This document shows positions 1-7,691 of a stretch of 32,364 nt of DNA, piece after piece. Each line of letters opens with the position of its first letter. Positions within the stretch are counted from its first letter, which is position 1. The stretch spans positions 1-32,364 of the forward strand of contig JABDPT010000083.1 of assembly GCA_013042605.1 (NCBI GenBank). The letters are read 5' to 3'. The stretch is from Paracoccaceae bacterium. Its GTDB lineage: Bacteria; Pseudomonadota; Alphaproteobacteria; Rhodobacterales; Rhodobacteraceae. The notes under the pieces were generated by a model. It saw nothing but the letters and a program-made list of their open reading frames with translations. It was not told the DNA's origin and ran no database searches. Position numbers and translations under genes: made by a program.

Positions 1-124
1 CCCGACCTCAGGACAAGTTTTTCTGACAAGACTGCCAAGGCTTCTCGAGCCGCATGCACGTGGTAGGCACTGCTTGGTCTGGCATCATCGCTGAAGGCGG
101 GTGCGCTCCATCCCGGTGATGGGC
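1..124. other. No recognisable gene
   Basis: These first bases lie downstream of the racemase-family gene that ends at 125. I see no coding segment with a recognisable product, no strong terminator hairpin and no copy of the operator repeat found elsewhere in the window. A neighbouring gene may begin beyond the window edge. Confidence 0.4.
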
Positions 125-1150
125 TCAGACCCCCCAGGTGTCTTTGAGCCGATAACCTTGAGGCCACGGGTCTGCCGGATCCAGCAGGTGCTGATGTATG
201 CCCGTGATCCATGCGCGCCCCGAGATCTCGGGCACGATTGCAGTTCTGTCGGCAACCATCGCTTCCCCCACGATGGTTCCGGTGAACGTGGATCCGATGA
301 TCGACACGGCCTCGAATGTCTGACCGGCAGCAAGCTGATTCTTCGCCGACATCAGGGCCAACCGGGCTGAGACCGCGGTGCCGGTCGGTGACCGATCGAT
401 CTTGCCGGGGCGAATGGCGACTGCGGATCGGCCTTTGATGCCGGTTTCGGTAGCCTTCAACGGCCCGCAAAATGCGCAGAATGAAATGTGATCCCAGTCC
501 GGATTCTCGGGATGCGTGAAGCCAAGCTGCTCATTGGCCGCAGCCGTGATCCGCATTCCGAGCCGAGCAAGCTCACCTGCCTCGTCCTCGACAAGATTGA
601 AGCCAAGGGGCTCTGCTTCGATCACGACGAAACTGTCACCGCCGTAGGCGGTATCCACCGTGAGCGTTGTAAGACCTTCGACCTCAAGAGGGACACCGAT
701 CTTGTCGGCGAAACTAGGAACATTCCTGACATTGATCCGCTCCGCCTTGCCGCCATTACAGTTCGCACGGACACGAACAAGACCGCCGGGCGCTTCCAAG
801 GTGATCTCGGTCACCGGTTCGGACATCGGAATGATCCCACTGTCGAGAAGAACCGTTGCGACAGCGATCGAATTCGACCCAGACATCGGCGGGGTATCGG
901 CTGGTTCCATGATAATGAAGGCGGCATCGGCCTCAGGAGATTTTGGTGGGACCAAGAGGTTCACGTGACGAAAGACGCCTCCGCGCGGCTCGTTCAGCAC
1001 GAAATTCCGCAGTGTTTCGTCCTGTTCGATGAAGGTGCGCTGTTCCCAGATCGTATCCCCGGGAGGCGGCGATACGCCGCCGACAATGACGTCACCGACC
1101 TCACCCTCGGCATGGCACGAAATAACATGGATTGTCTTTGTACTACGCAT
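125..1150 (-). CDS. Proline racemase / hydroxyproline epimerase family protein, atypical active site
   Basis: This 341-residue protein has the full length and fold signatures of the proline racemase superfamily, whose members racemise proline, epimerise 4-hydroxyproline or dehydrate trans-3-hydroxyproline in the cytoplasm. Classical members use two cysteines as acid/base pair, in MCGHG and SPCGT contexts. Here both are replaced: S90 in an M-S-G-S-N context and T256 in D-R-S-P-T-G-T. The ATG is preceded by GGAGAG at a 5-nt spacing. It is the last gene of the minus-strand transporter operon, 47 bp after a DapA-family lyase. That racemase plus DapA pairing is typical of hydroxyproline catabolism, where the lyase deaminates pyrroline-4-hydroxy-2-carboxylate. 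With Ser/Thr instead of Cys/Cys, a two-base epimerase is doubtful; a dehydratase or another reaction is possible. The family is certain, the reaction is not. Confidence 0.85.
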   Translation of the reverse strand: MRSTKTIHVISCHAEGEVGDVIVGGVSPPPGDTIWEQRTFIEQDETLRNFVLNEPRGGVFRHVNLLVPPKSPEADAAFIIMEPADTPPMSGSNSIAVATVLLDSGIIPMSEPVTEITLEAPGGLVRVRANCNGGKAERINVRNVPSFADKIGVPLEVEGLTTLTVDTAYGGDSFVVIEAEPLGFNLVEDEAGELARLGMRITAAANEQLGFTHPENPDWDHISFCAFCGPLKATETGIKGRSAVAIRPGKIDRSPTGTAVSARLALMSAKNQLAAGQTFEAVSIIGSTFTGTIVGEAMVADRTAIVPEISGRAWITGIHQHLLDPADPWPQGYRLKDTWGV

Positions 1151-1197
1151 ATCCGCTCTCCGAAGGGCCTGAGATCAGTGAAACTGGCGAAATGCGC

Positions 1198-2142
1198 TCA
1201 GAACCCCTCTTCCGCAGCCCAGTCTTTGAACCATGTCCTGAAGAGAGTGTATTGCGCTTCGAGGTAGTTGCGCTGAGCATCAGACAGGGCGTCCGTCTCA
1301 TTGAAGTGGAGGCGGTATTCGTCTTCGCCGTTCATGACCATCAAGTGCTTGTAAAACAGCACCAGATCAGGCCCTTCGTCGAAGCTGGACAGAACGGCCA
1401 ACGCCTCGTCGAGTTCACGGGCCAGACGCCGAGCACGCGCGTCACCGGCTGCTGCCTTTCGACTGAGGTCGGTGAGCAGCAGGACCTCGCGGGGCAGCGC
1501 ATTTCCGATTCCGGTGATCGCTCCCGTCGCACCGCAATTCACAAAGCCGTGATAGACCGCCGTGTCGACGCCGATCGCCAACGTCACGCCTTCGTCGCGC
1601 GACGTTATATTCTCGGCAGCGTAACGAAGGTCATCGGCGCCACCGAATTCCTTGAAGCCGACAAGATTAGGGTGATCCGCTCTCAGCTCAAAAAAGAGGT
1701 CGGCGCGCGTCGCGAATCCGTAGTACGGGCTGTTATAGATGACCGCCGGAGTATCAGGCGCGGCGGACAAGATCGCTTTGAAGTGATTGCGCTGCGCCGC
1801 CATTGAGGGGCCGCGTGACAAGACGCGTGGGATCACCATCAGCCCGCGTGCGCCCACCTCGGCGGCATGGGCCGAAAGCGCAATGGCAGACCGCGTATTG
1901 ATCGCGCCGGTCCCGACGACAACGGGGACGCCTGCGGCTGTCAATGCGGCCACGCCCTCCATCCGCTCTTCATCCGTTAGGAGAGGCCAATCCCCCATCG
2001 AGCCGCAATAGATGACCGACGACATACCGAGACCGATCAGCTCTCTCCCCTTACGGACGAGAGCATCGAAATCTGGCCTGCGGTCCGGTCCGCAGGGCGT
2101 CATCAGCGCAGGCATACAGCCAGCGAATACGTCGCTTTGCAT
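1198..2142 (-). CDS. DapA-family (dihydrodipicolinate synthase/N-acetylneuraminate lyase) aldolase or deaminase, paralogue 1
   Basis: A 314-residue class I aldolase-fold enzyme that forms a Schiff base with a 2-oxo acid. The catalytic tyrosine is Y136 (V-I-Y-N-S-P) and the Schiff-base lysine is K164 (G-F-K-E-F). I placed the start at 2142 because AGGAAAG lies just upstream; an ATG ten codons earlier has no comparable ribosome site. In hydroxyproline degraders a family member next to a racemase converts pyrroline-4-hydroxy-2-carboxylate to 2-oxoglutarate semialdehyde, and the neighbouring racemase-like gene makes that the best analogy here. Other family activities (sugar-acid dehydratase, 2-oxo-acid lyase) cannot be excluded. 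It lies 117 bp after the glutathione S-transferase gene, and a small hairpin sits in that gap. Confidence 0.85.
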   Translation of the reverse strand: MQSDVFAGCMPALMTPCGPDRRPDFDALVRKGRELIGLGMSSVIYCGSMGDWPLLTDEERMEGVAALTAAGVPVVVGTGAINTRSAIALSAHAAEVGARGLMVIPRVLSRGPSMAAQRNHFKAILSAAPDTPAVIYNSPYYGFATRADLFFELRADHPNLVGFKEFGGADDLRYAAENITSRDEGVTLAIGVDTAVYHGFVNCGATGAITGIGNALPREVLLLTDLSRKAAAGDARARRLARELDEALAVLSSFDEGPDLVLFYKHLMVMNGEDEYRLHFNETDALSDAQRNYLEAQYTLFRTWFKDWAAEEGF

Positions 2143-2216
2143 TTGTCTTTCCTTCTGCGGTGCCGAACGCATTTCGTCCGGTGATCGTTGCAGGGGCTGC
2201 TCTGTGCCTCAGGGCC

Positions 2217-2233
2217 GCCAGAATCCTTCTGGC
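2217..2233. repeat. Short perfect hairpin between GST and DapA genes
   Basis: The arms GCCAGAA (2217-2223) and TTCTGGC (2227-2233) are perfectly complementary around a 3-nt loop. No T-run follows on the transcribed minus strand, so it does not look like an intrinsic terminator. It could act as an mRNA processing or stability element inside the operon. Function is inferred only from position. Confidence 0.4.
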
Positions 2234-2259
2234 TCGGTTCAGGCAGCATCTATCGAATA

Positions 2260-2943
2260 CTAAACTGGATCGGGCGCGAAGATCTGCGGATAAAGGTTGC
2301 GCATGGCAGTCTCGTCCAGCTCTGAACGGAATGTGTGACTTGCCACCAGCTCATGCACCCGCTTGGCCGCAGGCCGGTCATCGAGTTCGGCCATCAGTCG
2401 AGCGATGTTCCTGAACCGGTCAAAGGCATCGGGCTCTTCCAAGACATAGGGTATGCGCGGCGCCCACCCCCACACGGCCATATCAGCGATGGTATAGATG
2501 TCACCCATGATGTAGCGCCGCCCTTCGAGACGGTCGTCGACGATCTGCCAATGGCGGTTCGCCTCATAGTGGTACCGCTTGATGGCATAGGGAAATTCGG
2601 GCGCAATGTTCCGAAAGTGAAACGCCTGCCCGCTATAGGGCCCGACGCCGGACGCGATGAACATGAGCCATGACAGCAACTGACCCCTGTCGGAAGTGGC
2701 CGGTAGAAACTGTCCGGTTTTTTCGGCGAGGTATAGAAGGATCGCGTTGCTGTCGAAAACCGTTGTCTCGCCATCGCGGATCGCTGGCACCTTCGCGTTG
2801 GGATTGATGTCCTTGAAACCGCCGGTGTGCTGATCGCCTTTCTTGGTGTCGATCGGAATCGCGCGATAATCGAGACCGCTTTCTTCGAGGAAAAGTCCGA
2901 CCTTCAAAGGGTTCGGGGCCCCATTGTAGAAAAACTCGATCAT
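2260..2943 (-). CDS. Glutathione S-transferase family protein (YfcG/YghU/Ure2p-like)
   Basis: A 227-residue cytosolic GST. The N-terminal thioredoxin-like domain (about residues 1-80) shows the family motifs N-P-N-A-K-V-P-A-I and D-S-N-A-I-L, which bind glutathione, and an all-helical C-terminal domain follows. The early N-A-P-N-P-L-K segment resembles the Asn/Thr-type disulfide-bond oxidoreductase GSTs rather than Ser/Tyr types. The ATG overlaps the ATPase stop codon in TGATG (1-nt overlap), so translation is probably coupled. Reading frame upstream of 2943 is out-of-frame ATPase sequence, so longer starts are rejected. A GST inside an amino-acid uptake operon might handle an electrophilic intermediate or a thiol/disulfide form of the substrate; that is inference. 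Confidence 0.88.
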   Translation of the reverse strand: MIEFFYNGAPNPLKVGLFLEESGLDYRAIPIDTKKGDQHTGGFKDINPNAKVPAIRDGETTVFDSNAILLYLAEKTGQFLPATSDRGQLLSWLMFIASGVGPYSGQAFHFRNIAPEFPYAIKRYHYEANRHWQIVDDRLEGRRYIMGDIYTIADMAVWGWAPRIPYVLEEPDAFDRFRNIARLMAELDDRPAAKRVHELVASHTFRSELDETAMRNLYPQIFAPDPV

Positions 2944-3680
2944 CAGTGCCTCAAAACCTTGGAAAAGAAGTCTCGGGCCCGATCCGTCTTGGGCGCGTCG
3001 AAGATCTCTGCCGGAGCACCGGACTCGACGATCTGTCCCGCATCCATGAAGACAACCTTGTCCGCCACTTCGCGTACAAATCCCATCTCGTGACTGACAA
3101 TAACCATGGTCATGCCCTCGGCGGCGAGCTTGCCGATGGCATCCAGCACCTCGCCCACCAATTCGGGATCCAGCGCCGACGTCACCTCGTCCAGCAAGAG
3201 AATCTGCGGCTTTAGCGCCAGTCCCCGCGCCAGGGCGACGCGCTGCTGCTGACCGCCTGAAAGCTGGTCGGAATAAGCGTCGGCCTTGTCGGACAATCCA
3301 ACCAGCCCCAACAGCCTGCGCGCCTCGGCTTCGACCTCTGCCTTTGGCCACTTTTTGATCTTGAGCGGTGCGAGAGTGAGGTTCTGCATCACCGTCATGT
3401 TCTGAAAGAGGTTGTAGGCCTGAAACACAATGGCCATCCGGTCGCGCGCCGCGCGCACTTCCTTTGCCGAGGAATAGTTCATCCGCTCGCTGGCGATTTC
3501 AACCGAGCCTTCGGTGATCGGGGTCAGCCCCATCAAGGCCCGCAGAACAGTCGATTTGCCTGACCCGGACGGGCCGACAAGGGCCGCAATCTCACCCTTC
3601 TCAATCGAAAAGCTGATGCCCTTCAGAACTTCAAGAGAGCCGTATTTTGCTCTTACGTCGCTGACCGCGAGGTGTGCCAA
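2943..3680 (-). CDS. Polar amino acid ABC transporter ATP-binding protein (GlnQ-like)
   Basis: This 245-residue ATPase powers the family-3 amino-acid importer encoded just upstream. Walker A G-P-S-G-S-G-K-S-T spans residues 36-44, the signature is L-S-G-G-Q-Q-Q-R, and Walker B is I-L-L-L-D-E-V-T-S-A-L-D, with the switch histidine in V-S-H-E-M. The start is TTG at 3680: no ATG is suitable, and GGAGAAA lies about 6 nt upstream. The gene overlaps the end of the preceding permease by 50 bp and its stop overlaps the GST start, so it is embedded in a coupled operon. Length and motifs match GlnQ/HisP-type subunits. Confidence 0.93.
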   Translation of the reverse strand: MAHLAVSDVRAKYGSLEVLKGISFSIEKGEIAALVGPSGSGKSTVLRALMGLTPITEGSVEIASERMNYSSAKEVRAARDRMAIVFQAYNLFQNMTVMQNLTLAPLKIKKWPKAEVEAEARRLLGLVGLSDKADAYSDQLSGGQQQRVALARGLALKPQILLLDEVTSALDPELVGEVLDAIGKLAAEGMTMVIVSHEMGFVREVADKVVFMDAGQIVESGAPAEIFDAPKTDRARDFFSKVLRH

Positions 3681-4344
3681 GACGTTTCTCCAGATGTTGG
3701 CCCAGAAGGCTCAGTGGGAATGACAGAATAAAGTAGCACATGGCAATCGAACCAAAGACGAGGATGCCTGAGTATCCCTGGTTGTTCAATTCTTTGCCCC
3801 GGAACGTCAATTCGAACACCCCGACCTGACTGACAAGCGCAGTATCCTTGATGAAGGCCACAGCGAAGGCGATGGCGGGTGGTACGATTACGGGCCACGC
3901 CTGCGGCAGGACGATCCAGAGCATCGACTGAAGCCGCGACAAGTTCATGGCCGCCGCTGCCTCTGTTTGGGTGATCGGCACGCTCTCGATGCCGCCCCGG
4001 ATGATGTCGGCCGTAAAGGCCACCGCATAAAGGCAGATGGCGATTACCGCGATCGTGAAGAGCGACGCATTCGGGTTCACCGCCTGGATGAAGAACAGGA
4101 CTAGGTACACCACCACGATGAACGGGATGCGGCGGAACACTTCGACGTAGATGATGCAAACTACACGAAGCGGCAGTGCCCAAAGATCCGGTGTCTGACG
4201 CAAGAAGACCAGCACGAAAGCCAGCGCGAAGCCAATCAGGCAGCCGACCACTGTCATGCCGAGTGTCATGCCCGCGGCTTCGAGCAGGAGCCAAAGGTTC
4301 TTCGAAGAGAAGAACCGCGGTGCTTGTTCGAGAATGCGCTCCAT
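3631..4344 (-). CDS. Polar amino acid ABC transporter permease 2 (HisM/GlnP family)
   Basis: A 237-residue inner-membrane permease. A hydrophobic segment starts near residue 20 and several further transmembrane helices follow. The cytoplasmic coupling region A-D-I-I-R-G-G-I-E-S-V-P-I-T-Q-T-E-A-A matches the EAA-type loop that contacts the ATPase. The ATG at 4344 overlaps the stop codon of permease 1 in TGATG, which favours this start over an ATG 11 codons earlier. The 3' end overlaps the ATPase gene by 50 bp. It would form a heterodimer with permease 1. Confidence 0.92.
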   Translation of the reverse strand: MERILEQAPRFFSSKNLWLLLEAAGMTLGMTVVGCLIGFALAFVLVFLRQTPDLWALPLRVVCIIYVEVFRRIPFIVVVYLVLFFIQAVNPNASLFTIAVIAICLYAVAFTADIIRGGIESVPITQTEAAAAMNLSRLQSMLWIVLPQAWPVIVPPAIAFAVAFIKDTALVSQVGVFELTFRGKELNNQGYSGILVFGSIAMCYFILSFPLSLLGQHLEKRLGTPRGQRRKSKIRLS

Positions 4345-5021
4345 CAGAAGATCCGCGCCTTCACGCGAAACGCCCACTGGCCCAGGAGCGCGAGCCCGAT
4401 CGACGCGATGAATGTCAGAACGACATACATGCCTGCGACCACCGTAAAGTACTCAAGCCAGCGGTAGTTGACGGACGACAGGTTGATGGCCTGGCCCGTC
4501 AGTTCGTCGACACCGATCAGCGCTCCGACCGACGTCCCCATGACGAGGACGACGATGAAGAAGTTGGCGAGTGCGGGATAGACCGCTTTCGCGATGTGCG
4601 GGACGATAATGTAGCGGACCTGCTGCAAGAGAGACATGCCCAGCGTCTGACCTGCCTCGATCTCGGTGATGCGGGCCGAGATGAAACCCGCCCGCAAAAT
4701 GAGTGTCAAATAGGCGCCTGCGTTCAGTGTGAGACCGATCAGCAGACAGGCCTCATTCGACCAGCGGAGGCCGACTTCGGGCAGGCCGAAGTAGAGAAAA
4801 TAGATTTGGATCAGCGCAGGCGTGTTGGTGATGAACACGACATAAGCATCGACGATAAAACGAAACGGCCGCGGCGCGTAGGTCTTTACCGCCGCGCAGA
4901 AAAGACCGATCAGAGCGCCGCCCGCAAAGGCGAAAACCCCAAGCTGGAACGTGAGCCAGGCCCCTTCCAGCAATTCGTGGAAGTTGTCCCAGACAACACC
5001 GAATTGAAACCTGTAGTTCAC
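4344..5021 (-). CDS. Polar amino acid ABC transporter permease 1 (HisQ/GlnP family)
   Basis: A 225-residue permease with an N-terminal hydrophobic helix (about residues 18-45), further membrane helices and a loop R-A-G-F-I-S-A-R-I-T-E-I-E-A-G-Q typical of amino-acid importers. The start is GTG at 5021; a GGAG lies about 13 nt upstream, a little far, so the start is moderately secure. It is separated from the binding-protein gene by about 67 bp that hold a strong hairpin. It pairs with the permease gene that begins in its stop codon. Confidence 0.91.
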   Translation of the reverse strand: MNYRFQFGVVWDNFHELLEGAWLTFQLGVFAFAGGALIGLFCAAVKTYAPRPFRFIVDAYVVFITNTPALIQIYFLYFGLPEVGLRWSNEACLLIGLTLNAGAYLTLILRAGFISARITEIEAGQTLGMSLLQQVRYIIVPHIAKAVYPALANFFIVVLVMGTSVGALIGVDELTGQAINLSSVNYRWLEYFTVVAGMYVVLTFIASIGLALLGQWAFRVKARIF

Positions 5022-5050
5022 GAAATAGGTGGCTCCGGCTGGCTTTGCCC

Positions 5051-5069
5051 CGCCCCCGGACAGGGGGCG
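5051..5069. repeat. GC-rich hairpin between binding-protein and permease genes
   Basis: Arms CGCCCCC (5051-5057) and GGGGGCG (5063-5069) surround a 5-nt loop in the 67-bp gap after the binding-protein gene. There is no T-run, so full termination is unlikely. Such hairpins often protect the abundant upstream binding-protein mRNA and lower expression of the membrane subunits. That role is inferred from position; a similar hairpin occurs at the same place in the second transporter (22598-22620). Confidence 0.55.
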
Positions 5070-5088
5070 AGGCTATGGGGTCAGGTGG

Positions 5089-5898
5089 TCAGAAATAGGG
5101 GTCCGGATCGACCGTGCGCAGCATCGGCGCACCGTAGTGCTTTTCCCATGTCTCGTTAACCATACCGCTGGAGTGCAGATTGTAGAGCGCGATGTTCAGA
5201 ACCTCGGTCAGGTTGTCGTTGCCCTGAGCCACGCCGATTGCGCAATAGGCAACGAAGATCGGGTTCTCGACCACACGCCAGTTCACGTCGGGGTAGTTTT
5301 CGGTAAAGGCCATGAAGAAGTCGATATTCTCGACGATGGCGTCGGCTCGGCCCTGCCCGACAAGACGGACGGTATCCGCAAGCGTGTCAACAAGCTCAAG
5401 GTTGGCGTTCGGCATATTCTCACCGATCCAGTCGACGGTCCAGTTGCCGCGCATGTTGGCGAGCGTCACGTCGTCCCGGTTGAAGTCCTCCCAGCTGTCA
5501 CCTTCGATCTTGTCGGTGGCAAGCACCGCAAGGACCTCGGTGTGAAGGGGTACCGTGTAGTCGATGAGTTTTGCACGTTCCGTGTTTCGTGTCAGAGCAC
5601 CGAGCGAGATATCGATTCGGTCGGACACCAGGAACGGCACACGCTGAGGCGTTTCGGTCGGCACCCACTCGACCTCGACCCCGATGGCATCGGCAAGCGC
5701 CTGGCCAACGTCAATGTCAAAACCTTCCCACTCGCCGTCGTCATTGCGCGTGCTCATGTTGGGGAAGTTCGGGTTGATGCCAATACGGATCACACCATCC
5801 GACAGGATATCGTCCAGGCTTTTCGCCTGCACTGCTGTTGCCGCAGACAGAGTGATGGCTAGGCCCGCAAGCGCGGATATGAACGTTCTTTTCTTCAT
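5089..5898 (-). CDS. Amino acid ABC transporter substrate-binding protein (family 3)
   Basis: A 269-residue periplasmic solute-binding protein and first gene of the minus-strand operon. Residues 1-25 form a Sec signal peptide (M-K-K-R-T, hydrophobic core, cleavage after A-V-Q-A). The mature part begins S-L-D-D-I-L-S-D-G-V-I-R-I-G, the normal family-3 opening, and continues with the G-F-D-I-D-V and R-T-E/N-T-E-R-A-type ligand-lobe motifs. I chose 5898 because it places the MKKR signal first; an ATG six codons earlier adds only M-G-A-H-H-A. The ligand cannot be read from sequence; family members bind polar amino acids or opines. An IclR-type operator lies 73 bp upstream. Confidence 0.92.
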   Translation of the reverse strand: MKKRTFISALAGLAITLSAATAVQAKSLDDILSDGVIRIGINPNFPNMSTRNDDGEWEGFDIDVGQALADAIGVEVEWVPTETPQRVPFLVSDRIDISLGALTRNTERAKLIDYTVPLHTEVLAVLATDKIEGDSWEDFNRDDVTLANMRGNWTVDWIGENMPNANLELVDTLADTVRLVGQGRADAIVENIDFFMAFTENYPDVNWRVVENPIFVAYCAIGVAQGNDNLTEVLNIALYNLHSSGMVNETWEKHYGAPMLRTVDPDPYF

Positions 5899-5947
5899 AG
5901 CGTGATGTGCTCCCATGTCAGTCGGCCGGTTCCCCGGACAATAAAAG

Positions 5948-5970
5948 AAATCGGGTTCGCCGCCCGATTT
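5948..5970 (-). terminator. Inverted repeat, possible terminator of the deleted aldo/keto reductase gene
   Basis: Perfect 8-bp arms AAATCGGG (5948-5955) and CCCGATTT (5963-5970) flank 7 nt. Read on the minus strand the stem is followed by CTTTTATT, which fits a weak intrinsic terminator for transcription leaving the 6052-6463 remnant. It directly abuts operator A, so it could equally be part of the regulatory region of the transporter operon. Confidence 0.4.
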
Positions 5971-5994
5971 GTGCGCAAAACGAACGTTTGTGCG
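5971..5994. promoter_or_regulatory. Candidate IclR-type operator A (three half-sites)
   Basis: GTGCG (5971-5975), N5, CGAAC (5981-5985), N4, GTGCG (5990-5994). The first two arms form the imperfect palindrome shared by six sites in this window; the third sits at the same 4-bp spacing as in sites B, E and F but on the opposite side. It lies 73 bp upstream of the binding-protein start, so it should govern the 5898-to-125 transport operon. Confidence 0.65.
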
Positions 5995-6051
5995 CGCTGA
6001 GCGTCGGTGAGAAAAGGCTTCAAGTCAACGTTTTGTTTGCATCGGCGAAAT

Positions 6052-6463
6052 TCAGGGAAGTACGGCCTCGGCCACCGGGAAGACAGGTGCCAAGGCATCC
6101 AAGTGATGGCTTAGATCGCCAGAGGCCGTCAAAAATAACGGCTTGCGATATTCGTCGCCGCAATCTCCGGGAATCAGGTCGAGCGCCTGTGCCGCCGCAG
6201 AAAGTGCAGCGCAGTCGTCGTCGTCAAGGGCCAGCGACAAGGCCTTCAAGTTATCCTGCCTATGGTGGTTTTCGCCGAGACGCGCGCCAATGATTGTGGC
6301 GCCAATGGCGTGATGTGACAGCGTCCAGGCCAAGCGTATGACCATCGCGCTCTTGATCGGCAATCTGCCAGAGCCCGGTCACGAGACGCCTGATCTTGAG
6401 GTTACGCACCTCGTGGTCGTTGGTTGCTGCATGTGTGGTCCCGTCCCTTTTCTTTCCGAACAT
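6052..6463 (-). pseudogene. Aldo/keto reductase, internally deleted and frameshifted
   Basis: The N-terminal piece (ATG at 6463) contains V-R-N-L-K-I-R-R-L-V-T-G-L-W-Q-I-A-D, the opening strand of an aldo/keto reductase. After about 40 codons that frame loses similarity. In another frame from about 6345 the C-terminal end of the same family appears: L-A-W-T-L-S-H-H-A-I-G-A-T-I-I-G-A-R-L and I-P-G-D-C-G-D-E-Y-R-K, to a TGA at 6052. The central barrel, including the catalytic Asp-Tyr-Lys-His residues, is missing. The junction near 6330-6345 falls in CTTGGCCTGGAC, where the expected upstream and downstream coding sequences look alike, which suggests deletion between short repeats. An intact gene would have about 320-340 codons. 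It cannot make an active enzyme. Confidence 0.8.
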
Positions 6464-6480
6464 CTGTGCGCAAGATGCAC
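6457..6480. promoter_or_regulatory. Candidate IclR-type operator B (three half-sites)
   Basis: CGAAC (6457-6461), N4, GTGCG (6466-6470), N5, TGCAC (6476-6480). Arm order and spacing match sites E and F exactly. It lies 29 bp before the NAD-kinase-family start and overlaps the start of the deleted aldo/keto reductase, so it may once have served both directions. Confidence 0.65.
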
Positions 6481-6509
6481 ATCGGCCAAAAGGCAGTTAT
6501 GGAAAAGCC

Positions 6510-7616
6510 ATGCGAATTGGACTCGTCGTGAACCCTGTCGCCGGCATGGGCGGCGCTGTTGGGCTGAAAGGCACCGATGGCCCGGGCATCGTCGAGGAGG
6601 CCCGGTCTCGCGGCGCGGTGGAGCGTGCCGGTCCGCGCACGCGCGAGGCGCTGGCGCTTCTCGCAGCGCGGGTGCCCGGTGCGGAGCTAATAGTCGCTCC
6701 AGGCGCACTTGGTGCGGACTGGGCCGACGGTCTCGCGCTATCTTTCCCACCCATCGAAATGCCACTGCTAACAGGCACGGCACGTGACACGAAGACTGCC
6801 GTCGCGGCGATGGGCGACGTGGACCTGATCGTTTTTACGGGCGGTGACGGCACCGCGCGGGACGTCGCGGGGACCGCAGAGGGCACGCCGATCCTCGGCA
6901 TCCCGGCAGGTGTCAAAATGCACTCTGGTGTCTTTGCCGTGACACCGCGCGCCGCCGGCGCACTGATCGCAGACCTTCTGAACGCACCCGACCGCATCCG
7001 CTGGCGCGACGCCGAGATCATGGATATCGACGAGGTTGCCTTGCGGACCGGTACGATTTCGCCCCGCCTTTACGGGATGGCAAGGACACCTACCTCGGGC
7101 GGTCTGATGCAGGCTGCCAAGGGGGGACCGCCGCCCGATGCGGAGGGGGCCGTCAAAGGGGCGGCCAAAAGCATCGCGGGTGCGATGGAACCCGACGTTT
7201 TGTACATCGTGGGGCCAGGTCGCAGTGCAGGCGCCGTAATTGCGGCGGCCGGTCACGAACCCACGCTTCTTGGGGTCGATGCCCTGCTGAATGGTGAGGT
7301 GGTGGCGCGCGACGCCACCGCGAGGGATCTGCATACCTTGATGGACACCCACCCCGTTCGCGTCATCGTCGGAGTGACAGGACATCAGGGCTTCGTTCTT
7401 GGCCGTGGTAATCAGCAGATCGACCCCGACGTCCTTCGTAGAGCCGGTCCTGACGGCCTTACCATCATCGCCTCGCCCGAGAAACTGTCCTCTCTGGCCG
7501 CGCCTCGGTTGCTGGTCGATACCGGCGACGCCGCGCTGGATGCAGAATTCAGCGGCTTCCACCGGGTCGCCACTGGACCGGGTCGCATGACGATGATGCG
7601 CCTTTCTTCGGAATGA
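6510..7616 (+). CDS. ATP-NAD kinase family protein (AcoX-like)
   Basis: A 368-residue cytosolic protein of the diacylglycerol/NAD-kinase superfamily. It starts M-R-I-G-L-V-V-N-P-V-A-G-M-G-G, and carries the nucleotide-phosphate motif G-G-D-G-T at residues 111-115. True NAD kinases phosphorylate NAD to NADP; AcoX-type homologues of this length occur in catabolic operons and their substrate is mostly unknown. ATG 6510 is chosen because it begins the conserved first strand and GGAAAA precedes it; upstream in-frame sequence is not family-like. It sits between operators B and C and 75 bp before a GcvPA-like gene, so it may supply a phosphorylated cofactor or substrate to this pathway, which is speculative. 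Confidence 0.85.
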   Translation: MRIGLVVNPVAGMGGAVGLKGTDGPGIVEEARSRGAVERAGPRTREALALLAARVPGAELIVAPGALGADWADGLALSFPPIEMPLLTGTARDTKTAVAAMGDVDLIVFTGGDGTARDVAGTAEGTPILGIPAGVKMHSGVFAVTPRAAGALIADLLNAPDRIRWRDAEIMDIDEVALRTGTISPRLYGMARTPTSGGLMQAAKGGPPPDAEGAVKGAAKSIAGAMEPDVLYIVGPGRSAGAVIAAAGHEPTLLGVDALLNGEVVARDATARDLHTLMDTHPVRVIVGVTGHQGFVLGRGNQQIDPDVLRRAGPDGLTIIASPEKLSSLAAPRLLVDTGDAALDAEFSGFHRVATGPGRMTMMRLSSE

Positions 7617-7624
7617 AAGCAGTT

Positions 7625-7639
7625 GTGCGATATGTGAAC
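7625..7639. promoter_or_regulatory. Candidate IclR-type operator C
   Basis: GTGCG (7625-7629), N5, TGAAC (7635-7639). A weak third arm GTTTA follows 4 bp later at 7644-7648, in the arrangement seen at site A. It lies 52 bp before the GcvPA-like start and so probably controls the GcvPA/GcvPB-like pair separately from the kinase gene. Confidence 0.55.
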
Positions 7640-7691
7640 ATTTGTTTAGGTCATCGAATGTGCTTTCCATTCCGCAGGGGACCCGAAGACC

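Noticed and set aside
125-1150. Naming the racemase-family gene as 4-hydroxyproline epimerase
   Set aside because: Both catalytic cysteines are replaced by Ser and Thr, so the specific activity is not supported.
2944-3351. N-terminal extension of the glutathione S-transferase
   Set aside because: This part is the out-of-frame shadow of the ATPase gene; the GST fold begins at the ATG at 2943.
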